Positions 21,863-32,850 of a stretch of 64,000 bases of DNA are shown piece by piece. The notes under the pieces were generated by a model that saw only the letters and a list, made by a program, of their open reading frames with translations, did no database searches and had not been told where the DNA came from. Each line of letters opens with the position of its first letter. Positions within the stretch are counted from its first letter, which is position 1. Both the position numbers and the translations under genes were made by a program. Source of the DNA: Ariolimax columbianus (taxonomy: Eukaryota; Mollusca; Gastropoda; Stylommatophora; Arionidae); contig JAVGWX010000005.1 of NCBI GenBank assembly GCA_036924085.1, forward strand, positions 92,697,764-92,761,763. The letters run 5' to 3'.

Positions 21863-22020
21863 CTCATGGTATGTTATGGTAGGACATGTCATGGATGTTA
21901 GGGTAGGACATGCCATGGGATGTTATGGTAGGACATGTCATGAGATGTTATGGTAGGACATGTCAAGGTATGTTATGCTAGGACATGTCAAGGTATGTTA
22001 TGCTAGGAGATGTCATGGTA
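21863..22020. repeat. 24-25-bp minisatellite, about 6 copies
   Basis: The unit is ATGTTATGGTAGGACATGTC plus ATGG. Later units drift to 'GCTAGGACATGTCAAGGT'. Confidence 0.92.
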
Positions 22021-22310
22021 TGTTATGAAAGGACATTTCATGGTTTGTTATGTTTTGTTATACCGTTGTATGGTATTTTACTACATAGTATGTCATGTTA
22101 TGCAATATTATGTTATGTTACAGTACGATATGTTACGCTATATTATGTTATGTTATGTTATGTTAGGACATGCCATAGTATGTTATGTTCAGTTATACCG
22201 TTGTGTGTTATTTCACTGCATGGTATTTGATATTGTGTTATATTATGTTAATGTTGCAGTACAATATGTTACGCTATATTATGTTACGTTACGCAAATGG
22301 CATGTTTTAC
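22021..22310. repeat. ATGTT-rich degenerate repeat with ~130-bp duplication
   Basis: A block containing TTATACCGTTGTATGGTATT (about 22057) recurs at about 22192 (TTATACCGTTGTGTGTTATT). Each is followed by AGTACGATATGTTACGCTAT or its near copy. This is a second-level duplication over ATGTT simple sequence. Confidence 0.8.
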
Positions 22311-22395
22311 CATAAGAATCGACTTTATTTCCCTTCAATCATTCCTATAGAAGATCAGCCTTTCTCGGTAAATGTCGAAATTTGCGGATACTGAT

Positions 22396-22815
22396 GGTCT
22401 CTTTAGCCATAGAGACAGTGAAGGTCTAAAATCTTGATACGATACTAATGTTTCCTGTAGCCATAGAGACAGTGAAAGTCTAAAATCTTGATACGATACT
22501 AATGTTTCCTGTAGCCATAGAGACAGTGAAGGTCTAAAATCTAGGTACGATACTAATGATTCATGTAGCCATAGAGACAGTAAAGGTCTAAAATCTAGAT
22601 ACGATACTAATGATTCATATAGCCATAGAGACAGTGAGTGTCTAAATTCTTGATACGATACTAATCTTTCCTGTAGCCAAAGAGACAGTGAAGGTCTAAA
22701 ATCTAAATACGATACTAATAATTCATGTAGCCATAGAGACAGTGAAGGTCTTAAATCTAGATACGATACTAATGATTCATATAGCCATAGAGATAGTGAA
22801 TGTCTAACAATCTAA
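22396..22815. repeat. 54-bp minisatellite, about 8 copies
   Basis: The unit contains AGCCATAGAGACAGTGAAGG and GATACGATACTAATG, starting at 22405, 22459, 22513 and 22567 and onwards. Exact 54-base spacing holds for at least four steps. Confidence 0.95.
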
Positions 22816-23234
22816 AAAGGATACAGTTCCTAACATTTCATATTTCCAAAACGTACGATGCCTAGGAAGGACATGGTAATAGTTAAGTTGAAAAAGTCAC
22901 AAAGAGATTTAATTTAAAAGTTAACGAAAATGCCTTCCGTACTTTCATTTACTAGACCCTGGGAAAGGGAAAGACACACCGAAGAACTAAATGACAGGCA
23001 GAGTTGATGGAATGAAACAGATGGAACTATAGAGAGAAGTCAAATCGGGAAGGTGGGAACTGGGGGCAGGAAGAGACGTTGAGGGAAAGATAAATGACAA
23101 CATCACAGCAGGTCCTTTAAGACAGTCTCGGGTACTGGTGTTTGAGACTTATTTTGTGCAAAATTTGTCAAAAATACCATCGTCTTCATCAGACGTCAAA
23201 TTTCTGGAATAATATGAAACAAGATACACGTCTT
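22816..23234. other. No gene seen
   Basis: Purine-rich, unique-looking sequence with no recognisable coding. Confidence 0.5.
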
Positions 23235-23700
23235 TATTTTCTAATCGGATATTTGTTTCAGTTGTCTGAGCATTTCTAGAAAATGTTTGGTTTTCTGTTT
23301 ATTTCTAAGAAAATTAATTTTAATTTCTGTCTGTGATATTGTCAGTTTTTCCGCTTCTATCAGGAAATTTTTTTTTTTTTTTACTTCTGGAAAATTATGT
23401 TCTCTATTTATACGACCTATCTTGGAAATTATGTATCAGATCATTTTCAGATTTTTTATTTTCTGTTTTATTTCTGGGAGAAAATCCGCATTGTGTGTGT
23501 TTCTATATTTTCTGTTAATTTATGGGAGAGTCTAACCCTTATGTTTGTTTCTGGGAAAGTATATATTTTATTTTCATTTCTGAAAAAGTATATATTTTAA
23601 GTTTATTTCCGGGAAAAGTATATTTTCTGTTAAATTTTGGGGGAAATTCTTCGTCTTATGATTATATCTGGAAAACAAATTTCACCTTTTTTTTTTTTTT
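23235..23700. repeat. Decayed T-rich tandem repeat
   Basis: The phrase 'TTTCTGGGAAAxTATATTTT' recurs with many changes (for example 23549-23640). This suggests an old ~35-45-bp array. Overlapping plus-strand open frames encode Phe/Leu/Ser-rich peptides and are probably artefacts. Confidence 0.6.
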
Positions 23701-24228
23701 AGCATTTCCCAGTTTTTGTTTATTTCTTGTTAGTCCCATTTCATGGGTTAACTCTATTTTGTCACTGGACCCATGTCCATTTTTGTGTATTTACATTTCA
23801 ATAGTTGAGTACATTTAACAACAATTATCTGGATGTGAATGGATTTAGCCATAATCATCTGCTAGTTTTTAACGGAAATTACGCTGTCTTTGTCAATATT
23901 TCTGCCCACATTCTTAATCCTATTTCATTGGTCGACCTAAGGTGACCTATTTCTATCTCCTACTGCCAACATGTGTCTTCCGCTCCACACATAAGCTTTT
24001 CTTTCCCCTGCTGGGTCCCCAAAATGGAGCTACCAGACATATCGTAAGAACCGACTAAGTAGGGTTTAGAACAGGACCGAAAACCTTATTCTATACAAAT
24101 TATAAGCCAATAGGAAGAGAACAGAAGAACATCCCATGGTAGAAGAGGATCGAATAATTCAAGCCAGAAAAGGCTTCAGTCATCATAACAGCTTTGTCAG
24201 TTCCCTGTGAAGCATAGGTCTTCAGTAA
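23701..24228. other. No gene seen; host side of an insertion
   Basis: The last ~60 bases (CTGTGAAGCATAGGTCTTC, 24207) resemble 28907 (AAGTGAAGGCTAGGTCTTC). The element at 24246 therefore probably landed in an older dispersed repeat. Confidence 0.4.
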
Positions 24229-24245
24229 ATATGTACCAAATTATT

Positions 24246-24962
24246 ATTATTATTCTTCTGCGTACGCTGGTTACAGCGATATACGTTGCACTGTGTTACT
24301 TTGTTAAGCCTGTGGCCCAGTACATCCGATTTCAACAGGCGTTTCTATAGGGATGTCTCCTTAGCCTTTGGCTGTCCCCAGCCTATCTGCAAGGCAGCAG
24401 TTGCTTTTGGTCAGAGTTGTCTCTCTTAGGGAAGTTGTCTTGCAGGACTATCGAGTATTACCCACTCGTGTCTATAGGGTGTGGCAATGGTGTCGTATGG
24501 TGGACTTTGTACTTGTTTGTACTATCCCAGAAGAGAGGTAGTCCAGTGTGTCTGTGTCTCAGGATCGTCACGTCCTGCCAGAAAAGTAGCATGTGCATGT
24601 GAGTGAGGTATCTCTTTGCTCCCTTTATTTTCTCGGCTCATCTGCAGTGATGGTACGCCTAGCATTCCCAGCCACCTGGGAGGTTGTCACAATAGGGCAG
24701 AGGTGCAATGTCCGCTGGACTGCATCTCTTCTGCGTCCATTGGGATGACTGATAGCAGACAGAGGTAAAGAGCGAGGCATTAGTGCCTTTAACCAGGGGA
24801 CAAGCCTGGCCATGGCACTGAGATGTTCTTCGCCTGGTGTGCGGACATATCTCATGATCAAGGGTTGAGTCTCAACAGTTCTCAGTGAGGTGGCTGCTCT
24901 ACTGCTTACGACACCCCGACCGAGAACTAAGTCTTCTACTAGTGGTTTCACACCTTATCGCC
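24246..24962 (-). mobile_element. 717-bp non-LTR retro-insertion with 17-bp target duplication
   Basis: ATATGTACCAAATTATT occurs at 24229-24245 and again at 24963-24979. Read on minus, the element ends in an AAT-type tail (ATT repeats at about 24241-24254 on plus). The long target duplication and tail are hallmarks of target-primed reverse transcription. A minus-strand open frame (24625-24951, 108 codons) has no motif I recognise. The 3' part shares short blocks with SINE family A: ACATCCGATTTCAACAGGC (24322) and CTCCTTAGCC (24357). It could be a LINE fragment or a non-autonomous element. Confidence 0.88.
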
Positions 24963-25081
24963 ATATGTACCAAATTATTCAATATCAAACTGCCTATATC
25001 CGTGAAAGTGTGTGTGGTTTCTGCAGGTTAGGTTTGTTGAACATCTGTGCTCCATGGGAAACTTTACTATTTTCATCAATT

Positions 25082-25129
25082 GACTGATTGATTGATTGTT
25101 TGCTTGATTGATTGATTGATTGATTGAAT
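25082..25129. repeat. (ATTG)n microsatellite
   Basis: About ten TGAT/TTGA steps with small interruptions. Confidence 0.9.
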
Positions 25130-25264
25130 ATGGTAGAAACATGTCTGGATCGAAATAAATATATAATCAGCATTCGCAAATTGGGCACTAGAAAACGCTT
25201 CGTTTTACTGGGGTGTCACTTGTTTAGCTGACCAGCGAGTCTGAAACTGAGACACATATCAATC

Positions 25265-25315
25265 TTGTGACGATGTCGCTACCTAGAGATCCGTGGTTCG
25301 AGTCCGGCTGCTTGT
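25265..25315 (+). mobile_element. tRNA-like fragment (B box)
   Basis: GATGTCGCTACCTAGAG and GTGGTTCGAGTCCGGC resemble the D-arm and T-arm of a tRNA, with a good B box. No acceptor pairing was found. It is probably a SINE head or tRNA pseudogene. Confidence 0.4.
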
Positions 25316-25859
25316 TACTTTGCTGAATTTTTTATTGTTCATCGCATTTGTTCACGGGGTGCCAAAAAAAAATTATTTTTTATTAGCACCTCAATGCTAG
25401 GATAGTAAATGCTAAAAGATTAATGTTGCTGTTGGTTACACTACAAGACAACATCTGCTGACTGGGCACGGTCTCTACCGCCTCATCGCTAACGACAGTG
25501 TCTCCCATTATACTTAATCTTCAAAATTGTGCGCCAAATACTCGTGTCAGAGGTGCAACATACTAACACGCAGCCACATTATACCCAAACCGTGTACCTG
25601 GTAGAATATTGTTTTACATCCTCATGACCAACGAGGTGGGGCATCGACTGAGATTCTTAGCATTGAACTACAGCGGGAAGATCCGGGCTCACCTTCTTCA
25701 GTTTACAAATGTACAATCACTACGACATGTATCTCCATTACTGAGGTCTGCCAAGAGAATTAATTGGACTGAGGGAAAAAAAGGTCGCGTGTCCCTGCAA
25801 GCGACATTTAATGTACAGGCTTAGTTTTCATTGTGCATCCGACAGAAAAGGAAATGTCT
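25316..25859. other. No gene seen
   Basis: Contains 'CTCATCGCTAACGACAGTGTCTCC' near 25480, weakly like the 3' block of SINE family B. The open frame 25609-25824 has no recognisable feature. Confidence 0.4.
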
Positions 25860-26080
25860 AATTGACGTTTTTTTCCTCTTCGCCGTTCGTCAGCAAAGCA
25901 TGTTAGAGGATGAGGTTTGCCTTCTTTAGTCGATCCTTAATCGCTTATTCAGGTTGCATGATTGCAGTCTTTGTTCAGAACCGCCACTTGGAACGGTCAT
26001 TCGGTCTTGGTCAGTTATGCTTCACTGACCTTGATGCAGCCAACCAGATATGAGTCTCTGACTGCTGTCAACTTTTTGAA
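25860..26080 (-). mobile_element. SINE-like family A, strongly diverged copy
   Basis: GGTCTTGGTCAGTTATGCTT and CCAGATATGAGTCTCTGACT align in order with GGTCTTGGCAGCTATGGTTC and CAGCTATGGGCTGCTGACCA of the family. CGATCCTTAATCGCTTATTC aligns with the CGATCCCTTCTCCTTAGCC block. It is much older than the other three copies. Confidence 0.5.
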
Positions 26081-26109
26081 TTCTTCTTCTATGGCCTCAT
26101 TTACTGACG

Positions 26110-27450
26110 TATAAAGTCATGTTCTCAATGTCAGAAGTCCGACACTGAAATCGCTCGGCCAACGGCTCACACTTCTTCAGTGAGCCTCTGTGCAGAGGAA
26201 GAACGATGAAACCTACTTCCAGATTAGTAGTATCTTCGTCAAATAGCCATCGTGGAAGACAAGAGCCCTGCCAGATTGGTAGTATCTTCGTCAAATAGCC
26301 ATCTTAGAAGACAAGAGCCCTGCTAGATTGGTAGTATCTTCGTCAAATAGCCATCATGGAAGACAAGAGCCCTGCCAGATTGGTAGTATCTTCGTCAAAT
26401 AGCCATCGTGGAAGACAAGAGCCCTGCTAGATTGGTAGTGTCTTCGTCAAATAGCCATCGTGGAAGACAAGAGCCCTGCTAGATTGGTAGTGTCTTCGTC
26501 AAATAGCCATCGTGGAAGACAAGAGCCCTGCCAGATTGGTAGTATCTTCGTCAAATAGCCATCGTGGAAGACAAGAGCCCTGCCAGATTGGTAGTGTCTT
26601 CGTCAAATAGCCATCGTGGAAGACAAGAGCCATGCCAGATTGGTAGTATCTTCGTCAAATAGCCATCGTGGAAGACACGAGCCCTGCCAGATTGGTAGTG
26701 TCTTCGTCAAATAGCCATCGTGGAAGACAAGAGCCATGCCAGATTGGTAGTGTCTTCGTCAAATAGTCATCGAAGAAGACAGGAGCCATGCCAGATTGGT
26801 AGCGTCTTCGTCAAATAGCCATCGTGGATGACAAGAGCCCTGCTAAATTGGTAGTATCTCAGTCAAATAGCCATCGTGGATGACAAGAGCCATTCCAAAG
26901 AAAAAGTAGTTTTCCTGAAATACTCTATATCAGTCGTAATGACCCTCCGAAACCATGGTAACAATGAACTGCACAGTCTGAGGCACCAATGAATACACAG
27001 AGTGACACTTTAGTTCGCATTGGAAGGTACATAAAGTGGGAGAGCAGATAGCCTGGCCAAAGAGGGAGAAAGCAAAACACAAACTAAAGACAGAACTACA
27101 TATGAAGAAATAAAGACTGATAAAAACTAACTTGAAAGACAAATAGCACAGATAAAACTCAGAATAAGAGAAACATGCTACTCCTAGCCAAAGAAAAGAC
27201 TGTTGCTGTTATTAAAGGACCACAGTGAGTAACTTTACTCTATTCGCAAGCAGAAATCAAGTGACAATATTCAGACTGCGAACGTGCCACTAGAAACTGA
27301 GAAAACATGTTCAACAAATAAAAAAATTGGAACACATGAGGGAGAACAAATGACGGAACATGTTCTCATGGTCTACTGGTTCCATGAGAGCATCAGCGTG
27401 ATAGCATACCCAATTTGCTAGTTGAGATGTACAGCAGCGAGAAAATACTG
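26110..27450 (+). mobile_element. LINE RNase H-domain relic, interrupted by a 52-bp array
   Basis: Upstream of the array SLCAEEE (about 26185) resembles the RNase H segment carrying the catalytic Glu. In the last unit and beyond the frame reads SQIAIVDDKSHSKEKVVFL, matching 'IVEDxDHxxEKVVFLTDA'. NELHSLRH follows, then RADSLAKEGES (27045-27080), matching 'EADxLAKEG' with the last catalytic Asp. HEGEQMTEHVLM (about 27335) resembles the downstream 'CPCGxxxQTxEHVLxxC'. The RNase H of some LINE clades sits C-terminal to the RT and removes template RNA. Frameshifts and stops make it dead. Confidence 0.72.
26221..26890. repeat. 52-bp minisatellite, about 13 copies, within RNase H coding
   Basis: The unit contains AGATTGGTAGTATCTTCGTC, AAATAGCCATCGTGGAAGAC and AAGAGCCCTGCC, starting at 26221, 26273 and onwards. 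Each unit encodes QIAIVEDKS in one frame, the RNase H segment just before KVVFL. The repeat is therefore an amplified piece of the surrounding LINE. Since 52 is not a multiple of three, successive units change frame. Confidence 0.95.
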
Positions 27451-27744
27451 AAAAAGCTAGGTTAAAAATGGGAATTACTAGAAAGAATAAGACAAAGAAG
27501 GAGTAGAAGAAGAAGAAAACGAAGAAGTCCGTTAATTGATTCAGTTTCTAGTCTCTTTCAGGATGAAGTGTTTCTCACAAAAACCGAAGGCCTGCATACC
27601 AAATATGTGTTTATTGGTTTTAACAAAAAACAAGTCCCATATCACAAACTGCCGTTTGGAATGAAGTGTCAAAGAATATTGTATACCAAACGTTAACTTA
27701 TGTAAGAACGGATGACCAGTTCTTCTTAATATGTTCTTTTCATT
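27451..27744. other. No gene seen
   Basis: GAA-rich patch near 27500-27530, otherwise unremarkable. Confidence 0.5.
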
Positions 27745-27905
27745 GTCAAAGTGTATCTCAGGTACCGATTTACAAATGAACCCATTTACTGATGGGTGGA
27801 CTGGCGCGTACCGGTAGCTGGAGTTGAACTCTGTATCTTTGCTGTGAACAACGAGTGCTCCACCAGTACACTAATCAACCACTCTGATATGACCAGAGCG
27901 TACCT
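27745..27905 (-). mobile_element. tRNA-derived SINE, family B, 5' part
   Basis: On minus the sequence reads GTACTGGTGGAGCACTCGTT, then a B-box-like AGAGTTCAACTCCAGCTACC, then CCAGTCCACCCATCAGTAAA and GGTACCTGAGATAC. This matches the head and first body block of the family. The later block is missing. Confidence 0.6.
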
Positions 27906-28839
27906 TCGCTAAAAGATAGGTAACACCGTAACAAATAACAAGAGCAGCTTCAACAGAAACATCATCACGATAACGGCTATTACTTTGCACTTTCTGGTTC
28001 AAGCAGAGGGCGCAGGTGGTAATAAGTGGTAGGAGGTGACCCTTCACCTGACCGGAAGGAATCTACATCTCGCGTGCAGACAAGATCGCGTTCACGCGAG
28101 ATTTATCGTTTTTTAATGGACGGGGAACAGACAATTGCAATCCCTGTGCTTTCGTGTGATTTCTGTGCATGCTGAGGAAGTGGGGTGGAAGTGGAGTGAG
28201 AGGTCGCTAGGAAATTATTACTCCAGGTCCTGGGAATCATTTTTAGTATTCAATAGATCGACCGTTGTTTTGTTTGTTGGTCAAGTTTAGACCAACGTCA
28301 CGGGCCACTGATCTGAATCAGAGAACAAGACCCCACAAAACCACATCAAAATATATAACACATTGCTGAAACGAGTATTGACGGTGGTAGGTGGTTAAGA
28401 GATAACATTATCAAGATCGGCTAGGTCCAAACATTCATTAAACCTGCGGGCTATTTGCAGAGCATTGGTCCAAAACAAATATACGCCAAGTCATATCAAC
28501 CTGAGCCCGTCATTACATCTCTGTCAACGTCTTTCTTGTTTCCTTTATGTCTGTCGCAATCTCTTTTCTCGGTAAGTGTTTTGGTGTGCATCTACTTCCA
28601 TTGACCTAGGGATTTAAAAGACTGTTTCGGTATTGCTCAACGACCGCATGAAACAAAACATAATCTACATTACCACCACAAGAACATCTTCAGCAACAAA
28701 CAAAATACAAATACTGAACAAAAAGTAACATAATATTGACATAAGATAACAAAACAAATGAAGAAACGAACAGCATGATGAAAAGGATACAAAGCAACAA
28801 ATGGAAGCGACCATTAAAATGGAAACGGTAACAATCAAT
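27906..28839. other. No gene seen
   Basis: Unique-looking sequence. An A-rich patch lies at 28660-28800. Confidence 0.5.
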
Positions 28840-29115
28840 CGAAGCTAGGGCAATCATCATTCAATCGATCGATCAATCAGTCAACCAAACGATTTTCAGC
28901 TCCAAGTGAAGGCTAGGTCTTCAACACATATACCAAACCATCAACCTTTAAGCTGTCCATATATTTTCAAACTTGCGAGACAACGTTACTAAAGGATTGA
29001 ATAACCATCCCTATGCCCATTCTCGTTAATCGCCTCTTTGACATACTGGCAAGTCACAGTGTTGCTATTCTTTGCTTCTCCTTCCGGCATCGGTAACACT
29101 TAGGTGAGCTGTGAC
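28840..29115 (-). mobile_element. Dispersed repeat family D, copy
   Basis: ATCG/ATCA microsatellite (28860-28885), then AAGTGAAGGCTAGGTCTTC and CGCCTCTTTGACATACTGGC. The plan matches 13335-13570, and its first block matches the flanks of the insertion at 24246. Confidence 0.4.
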
Positions 29116-30790
29116 GGTTCTGAACATCAATGCTCGATCAGATCATGAACTAATATGACACAGTTACTTCACTTGAACATAAACCAAACATACACACATA
29201 CGTTATTGCCACAAGGTCTTCGTCTGGGACAGGGAACGACGCAAGTGAAAACACTTAGCCAAACACAGCTACACTAAACATAGAATTGACAGTAGTGAAA
29301 TAAAGGAGTCCACAATAATTAACGAAGAAACAACTAATCAGAAAGGCACGCTGTAAAAGCTAGTGGAGATTGCGGTGGGGAAACGACACATATTTACAGC
29401 AGAGCAATCGTGCCGGATTAAAACAGCACTAAATGACAGTTTCAAAAGATGGACAGAGATATGCCTGTCACATTACACCACTAAGCCCATATGACGTTAG
29501 TGCTACATTTTAGCCAAAATGGCACTTAAAGTTGAATTGAATTGAACGCCGCTTTCAACCACAGACATAATCTTTTTGGTTATAGCAGACAGCATAAGAC
29601 ATTTTTTTTTTTATTGAACATCCGGGCCCATCCACTTCTGCAGAGCGGAAAAGCACCTCATTTTGAACTTGGATGCAGTTCTAGAACGGTCATAAAAATG
29701 ATGTTGCTAGTTGTTTATCTAACTTGTAACAAGACGTATCTCACTACGATAAGGTACATAGCTTCTTAATTGTGGGGCTTCTCAATCAGCTTTAGGGGGC
29801 AGTGTAGTGGAGTTAAATATGGTACGGCTCATAATTTAAACTTGCTTGTATTTGGATTCATAAAACAGAAAGTGTGCGCCCCTAAGTGAAGTCAACTGAT
29901 TTAAATAAATTTGTATCGAAGTCGGATGCATTTGGCTCGAAACACAGTTTACACACTGCATCTTAAAAAACAAGGCGAACGAGAGAAAACATTTATTGTA
30001 TACCTTCCATGGTGAAGACATCGCCGCAGTGTTACTGACGCCCAAAAATGGAGCAAAGAAGAGAAAGACTGCAACATACCAGCAATGTTGTAAGAGGTGA
30101 CTAAAAAGAGTTAAGCATGGGGCTGACTTTTCCATCCTATAGAAACATTAAGCCACTGAATGACATACATTTACTGAATATCTATGCTACTTTAGAAGCT
30201 GGGAATATTGTAATTGATTGGCACATCTCTCTTTAAACATCTCTTAAGATAATTCACTACAGCGGCATTCGTCGTATTTAGTCCGCTAATACGAGTGATC
30301 GATATGTGTACAGAGCGTAGTAATTGATCTGACAGTTAATTGAACTGATTAAACTTATGTAAGTATTCGTACAATATCCATTTGACAACTTTCGAAATTC
30401 ACATATCCATTGGCATTTGTATTCTTAACATTGTGGGATATAATTTGTGCCATTTTAGCGAAGTTTATTCAAGATAGATATGTCTCCAATACTTGATTTT
30501 GTTCGGCAATTTTACATTAGAAATATTTAATGCATTCAACGACACACACTATTCTAGAATTGAAGGAGTTAAGCAAATAGAAGTATCGCATTGACTCGTG
30601 AATTTGAATTAATGTATTGATTTATCACGTTGATATATCTTATTCATTTAATGTAATTCATTTATTACATAAATTTATTAAGTAGATTCATTGCATCGAT
30701 TTATTGTGTTGATTTATCACATTGCTTTGTCAATTTATGTCGTTGGTTTTTCGCATAGATTTATCAAGTCGTTTTACCAAGTCGTTTTAC
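29116..30790. other. No gene seen; retroelement-like tail
   Basis: GTTGAATTGAATTGAAC at about 29532-29548 looks like a CR1/L2-type microsatellite tail, but no body is recognisable upstream. 29205-29265 resembles 2945-3010. The minus-strand open frame 29836-30135 has no domain. 30580-30780 is AT-rich with recurring 'TTTATC' steps, possibly a decayed array. Confidence 0.4.
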
Positions 30791-31056
30791 CACTGGGCTA
30801 CAACCCGGTAGTGAGTGAGACGACACTGGGCTACAACCCGGTAGTAAGTGAGACGACACTGGGCTACAACCCGGTAGTAAGTGAGACGACACTGGGCTAC
30901 AACCCGGTAGTAAGTGAGACGACACTGGGCTACAACCCGATAGTAAGTGAGACGACACTGGGCTACAACCCGGTAGTAAGTGAGACGACACTGAGCTACA
31001 ATCCGGTAGTAAGTGAGACGACACTGGGCTACAACCCGGTAGTAATTGAGACGACA
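30791..31056. repeat. 33-bp minisatellite, 8 copies
   Basis: The unit is CACTGGGCTACAACCCGGTA plus GTAAGTGAGACGA, starting at 30791 and 30824 and onwards. As 33 bases equal 11 codons without a stop, both strands are open (plus 30691-31077, minus 30764-31090). I read these as artefacts. Confidence 0.96.
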
Positions 31057-31084
31057 AAAGAAAAAGAAGAAGATTAATAATAAT

Positions 31085-31720
31085 GTACATTATTTATCAA
31101 GCTGGCTCCCCTTGGAATATAGGGCAGATGCATGTGCCTGTTTCTGCTGCCCTCTTTATTTCCGCACACGAGACATCGACTGAGCTCATTTCCTTTTCGG
31201 CCATTCTACACCAGGTGTTTCTTGTCCCTCCCACTGTCTCTTGCCCTGTAGATTCCAATCCAGCGCATGTCTGTTTATGCTATCCTGTTTCTTTCTGTGG
31301 GTTCTATCTATATGCACTTTCTCTCTCCAATTGGTACGAATTAGTCATTATCTTATTCCTTGCCACAAATATGTGTTTATTATTACCTCTGGCCATCTAA
31401 CACAAAGTAGGCGACCAAGTATTTCTTGATGATCTGCAGCCATAGTCACGTGGCAAGTTTTCGAGCCATATACCATAGCCGTGTTAAGCAGTCTAATCTT
31501 GTTCACCAATGAGAACGCTAACAATTTGCACGTGTGGCGAAGAGAGTTGAAAGTAAATCTTGCGCGGTTAATCCTGACGTTAACATTGAACTTTGTTTCT
31601 TTGTCTTATCGATGTTCTTTCACAGATATGTAAATTTGTGCATTTCTCTCTCTGACTACTAATCTCTGTGGGAATTCTTTGTGTCTCAGTTACTCTCATT
31701 TACTCTGTTTTGTTCACATT
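31085..31720 (-). mobile_element. LINE C-terminal relic
   Basis: On minus: INRARFTFNSLRHTC, then NKIRLLNTAMVYGSKTCHVT ('xKxRLLNTxVVSVLTYGSETW'). Further on come EKEMSSVDVSCAEIKRAAET and ICPIFQG ('EKEMxxxGxxWxELKRxAxDR...LCPxxG'). The domain order is that of the region after the RT core. Several frameshifts are present. Its 3' end lies about 30 bases from the 33-bp array. Confidence 0.72.
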
Positions 31721-32033
31721 GATCTAAACTAGTTTCTTTCATGTTTTTTTTCTCATTCACATTGATCTACAATCTCGCTTTTACTGCTTCAAATCTCAGT
31801 CTCTTTACTGGTATGGCATAGTTTTTTTGGTGTGAATAAAACCAAAAACCAGTACACAAGGTGGCGACTGCATGAGCAAACGGCATTTACTCATAGCCCC
31901 ATAAATCCTCATTGTTATTCACGCAGTAAACGCTGTACTCGTAGCTTTTTAAAATATCACATCTTGAACTGTCTAAATTTCTCATTCATTTGACATTCGA
32001 TCAATAACACACCTGCTGACTCTTTATTATGTC
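31721..32033. other. No gene seen
   Basis: Nothing recognisable. Confidence 0.5.
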
Positions 32034-32850
32034 ACCTGTTCTGTTTCCTGGTCACACCATACCAACTAACCCTTTAATCTATCAGCAGTTATGTTTCCTG
32101 GTCACACCATACCAACTAACCCTCTAATCTGTCAGCAGTTCTGTTTCTTGGTCACATCATACCAACTAACCCTGTAATCTGTAACCCGTTCTGTTTCCTG
32201 GTCACACCATACCAACTAACCCTCTAATCTGTCACCCGTTCTGTTTCCTGGTCACACCATACCAACTAACCCTCTAATGTGTCACCCGTTCTGTTTCCTG
32301 GACACACCATACCAACTAACTCTCTAATCTGTCACCCGTTTTGTTTCCTGGTCACACCATACCAACTAACCCTCTAATCTGTCAGCAGTTCTGTTTCCTG
32401 GTCACACCATACCAACTAACTCTCTAATCTGTCAGCAGCTCTGTTTCCTGGTCACACCCTACCAACTAACCCTCCCGTCTGTCATCCGTTTTGTTTCCTG
32501 GTCACACACTATACCAACTAACCCTCCCGTCTGTCATCTGTTTTGTTTCCTGGTCACACTATACCAACTAACCCTCCCGTCTGTCATCTGTTTTGTTTCC
32601 TGGTCACACTATACCAACTAACCCTCCCGTCTATCATCCGTTTTGTTTCCTGGTCACACCATACCAACTAACCCTCCCGTCTGTCATCCGTTTTGTTTCC
32701 TGGTCACACCCTACCAACTAACCCTCCCGTCTGTCATCCGTTTTGTTTCCTGGTCACACTATACCAGCTAACCCTCCCGTCTGTCACCCGTTTTGTTTCC
32801 TGGTCACACTATACCAACTAACCCTCTCGTCCGTCACCCTCTATTCACTA
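32034..32850. repeat. 50-bp minisatellite, about 16 copies
   Basis: The unit contains GTTTCCTGGTCACACCATAC and CAACTAACCCTC, with starts 50 bases apart (32101, 32151 and onwards). Two sub-blocks differ: 'CTAATCTGTCACCCG' before about 32460 and 'CCCGTCTGTCATCCG' after it. This shows local homogenisation. Confidence 0.96.

Noticed and set aside
25265..25315. Functional tRNA gene
   Set aside because: Only D-arm and T-arm-like boxes; no acceptor stem pairing or credible anticodon arm.
30691..31077. GYNPVVSETTL 11-residue repeat protein
   Set aside because: 33-bp minisatellite open on both strands, with no unique coding context.
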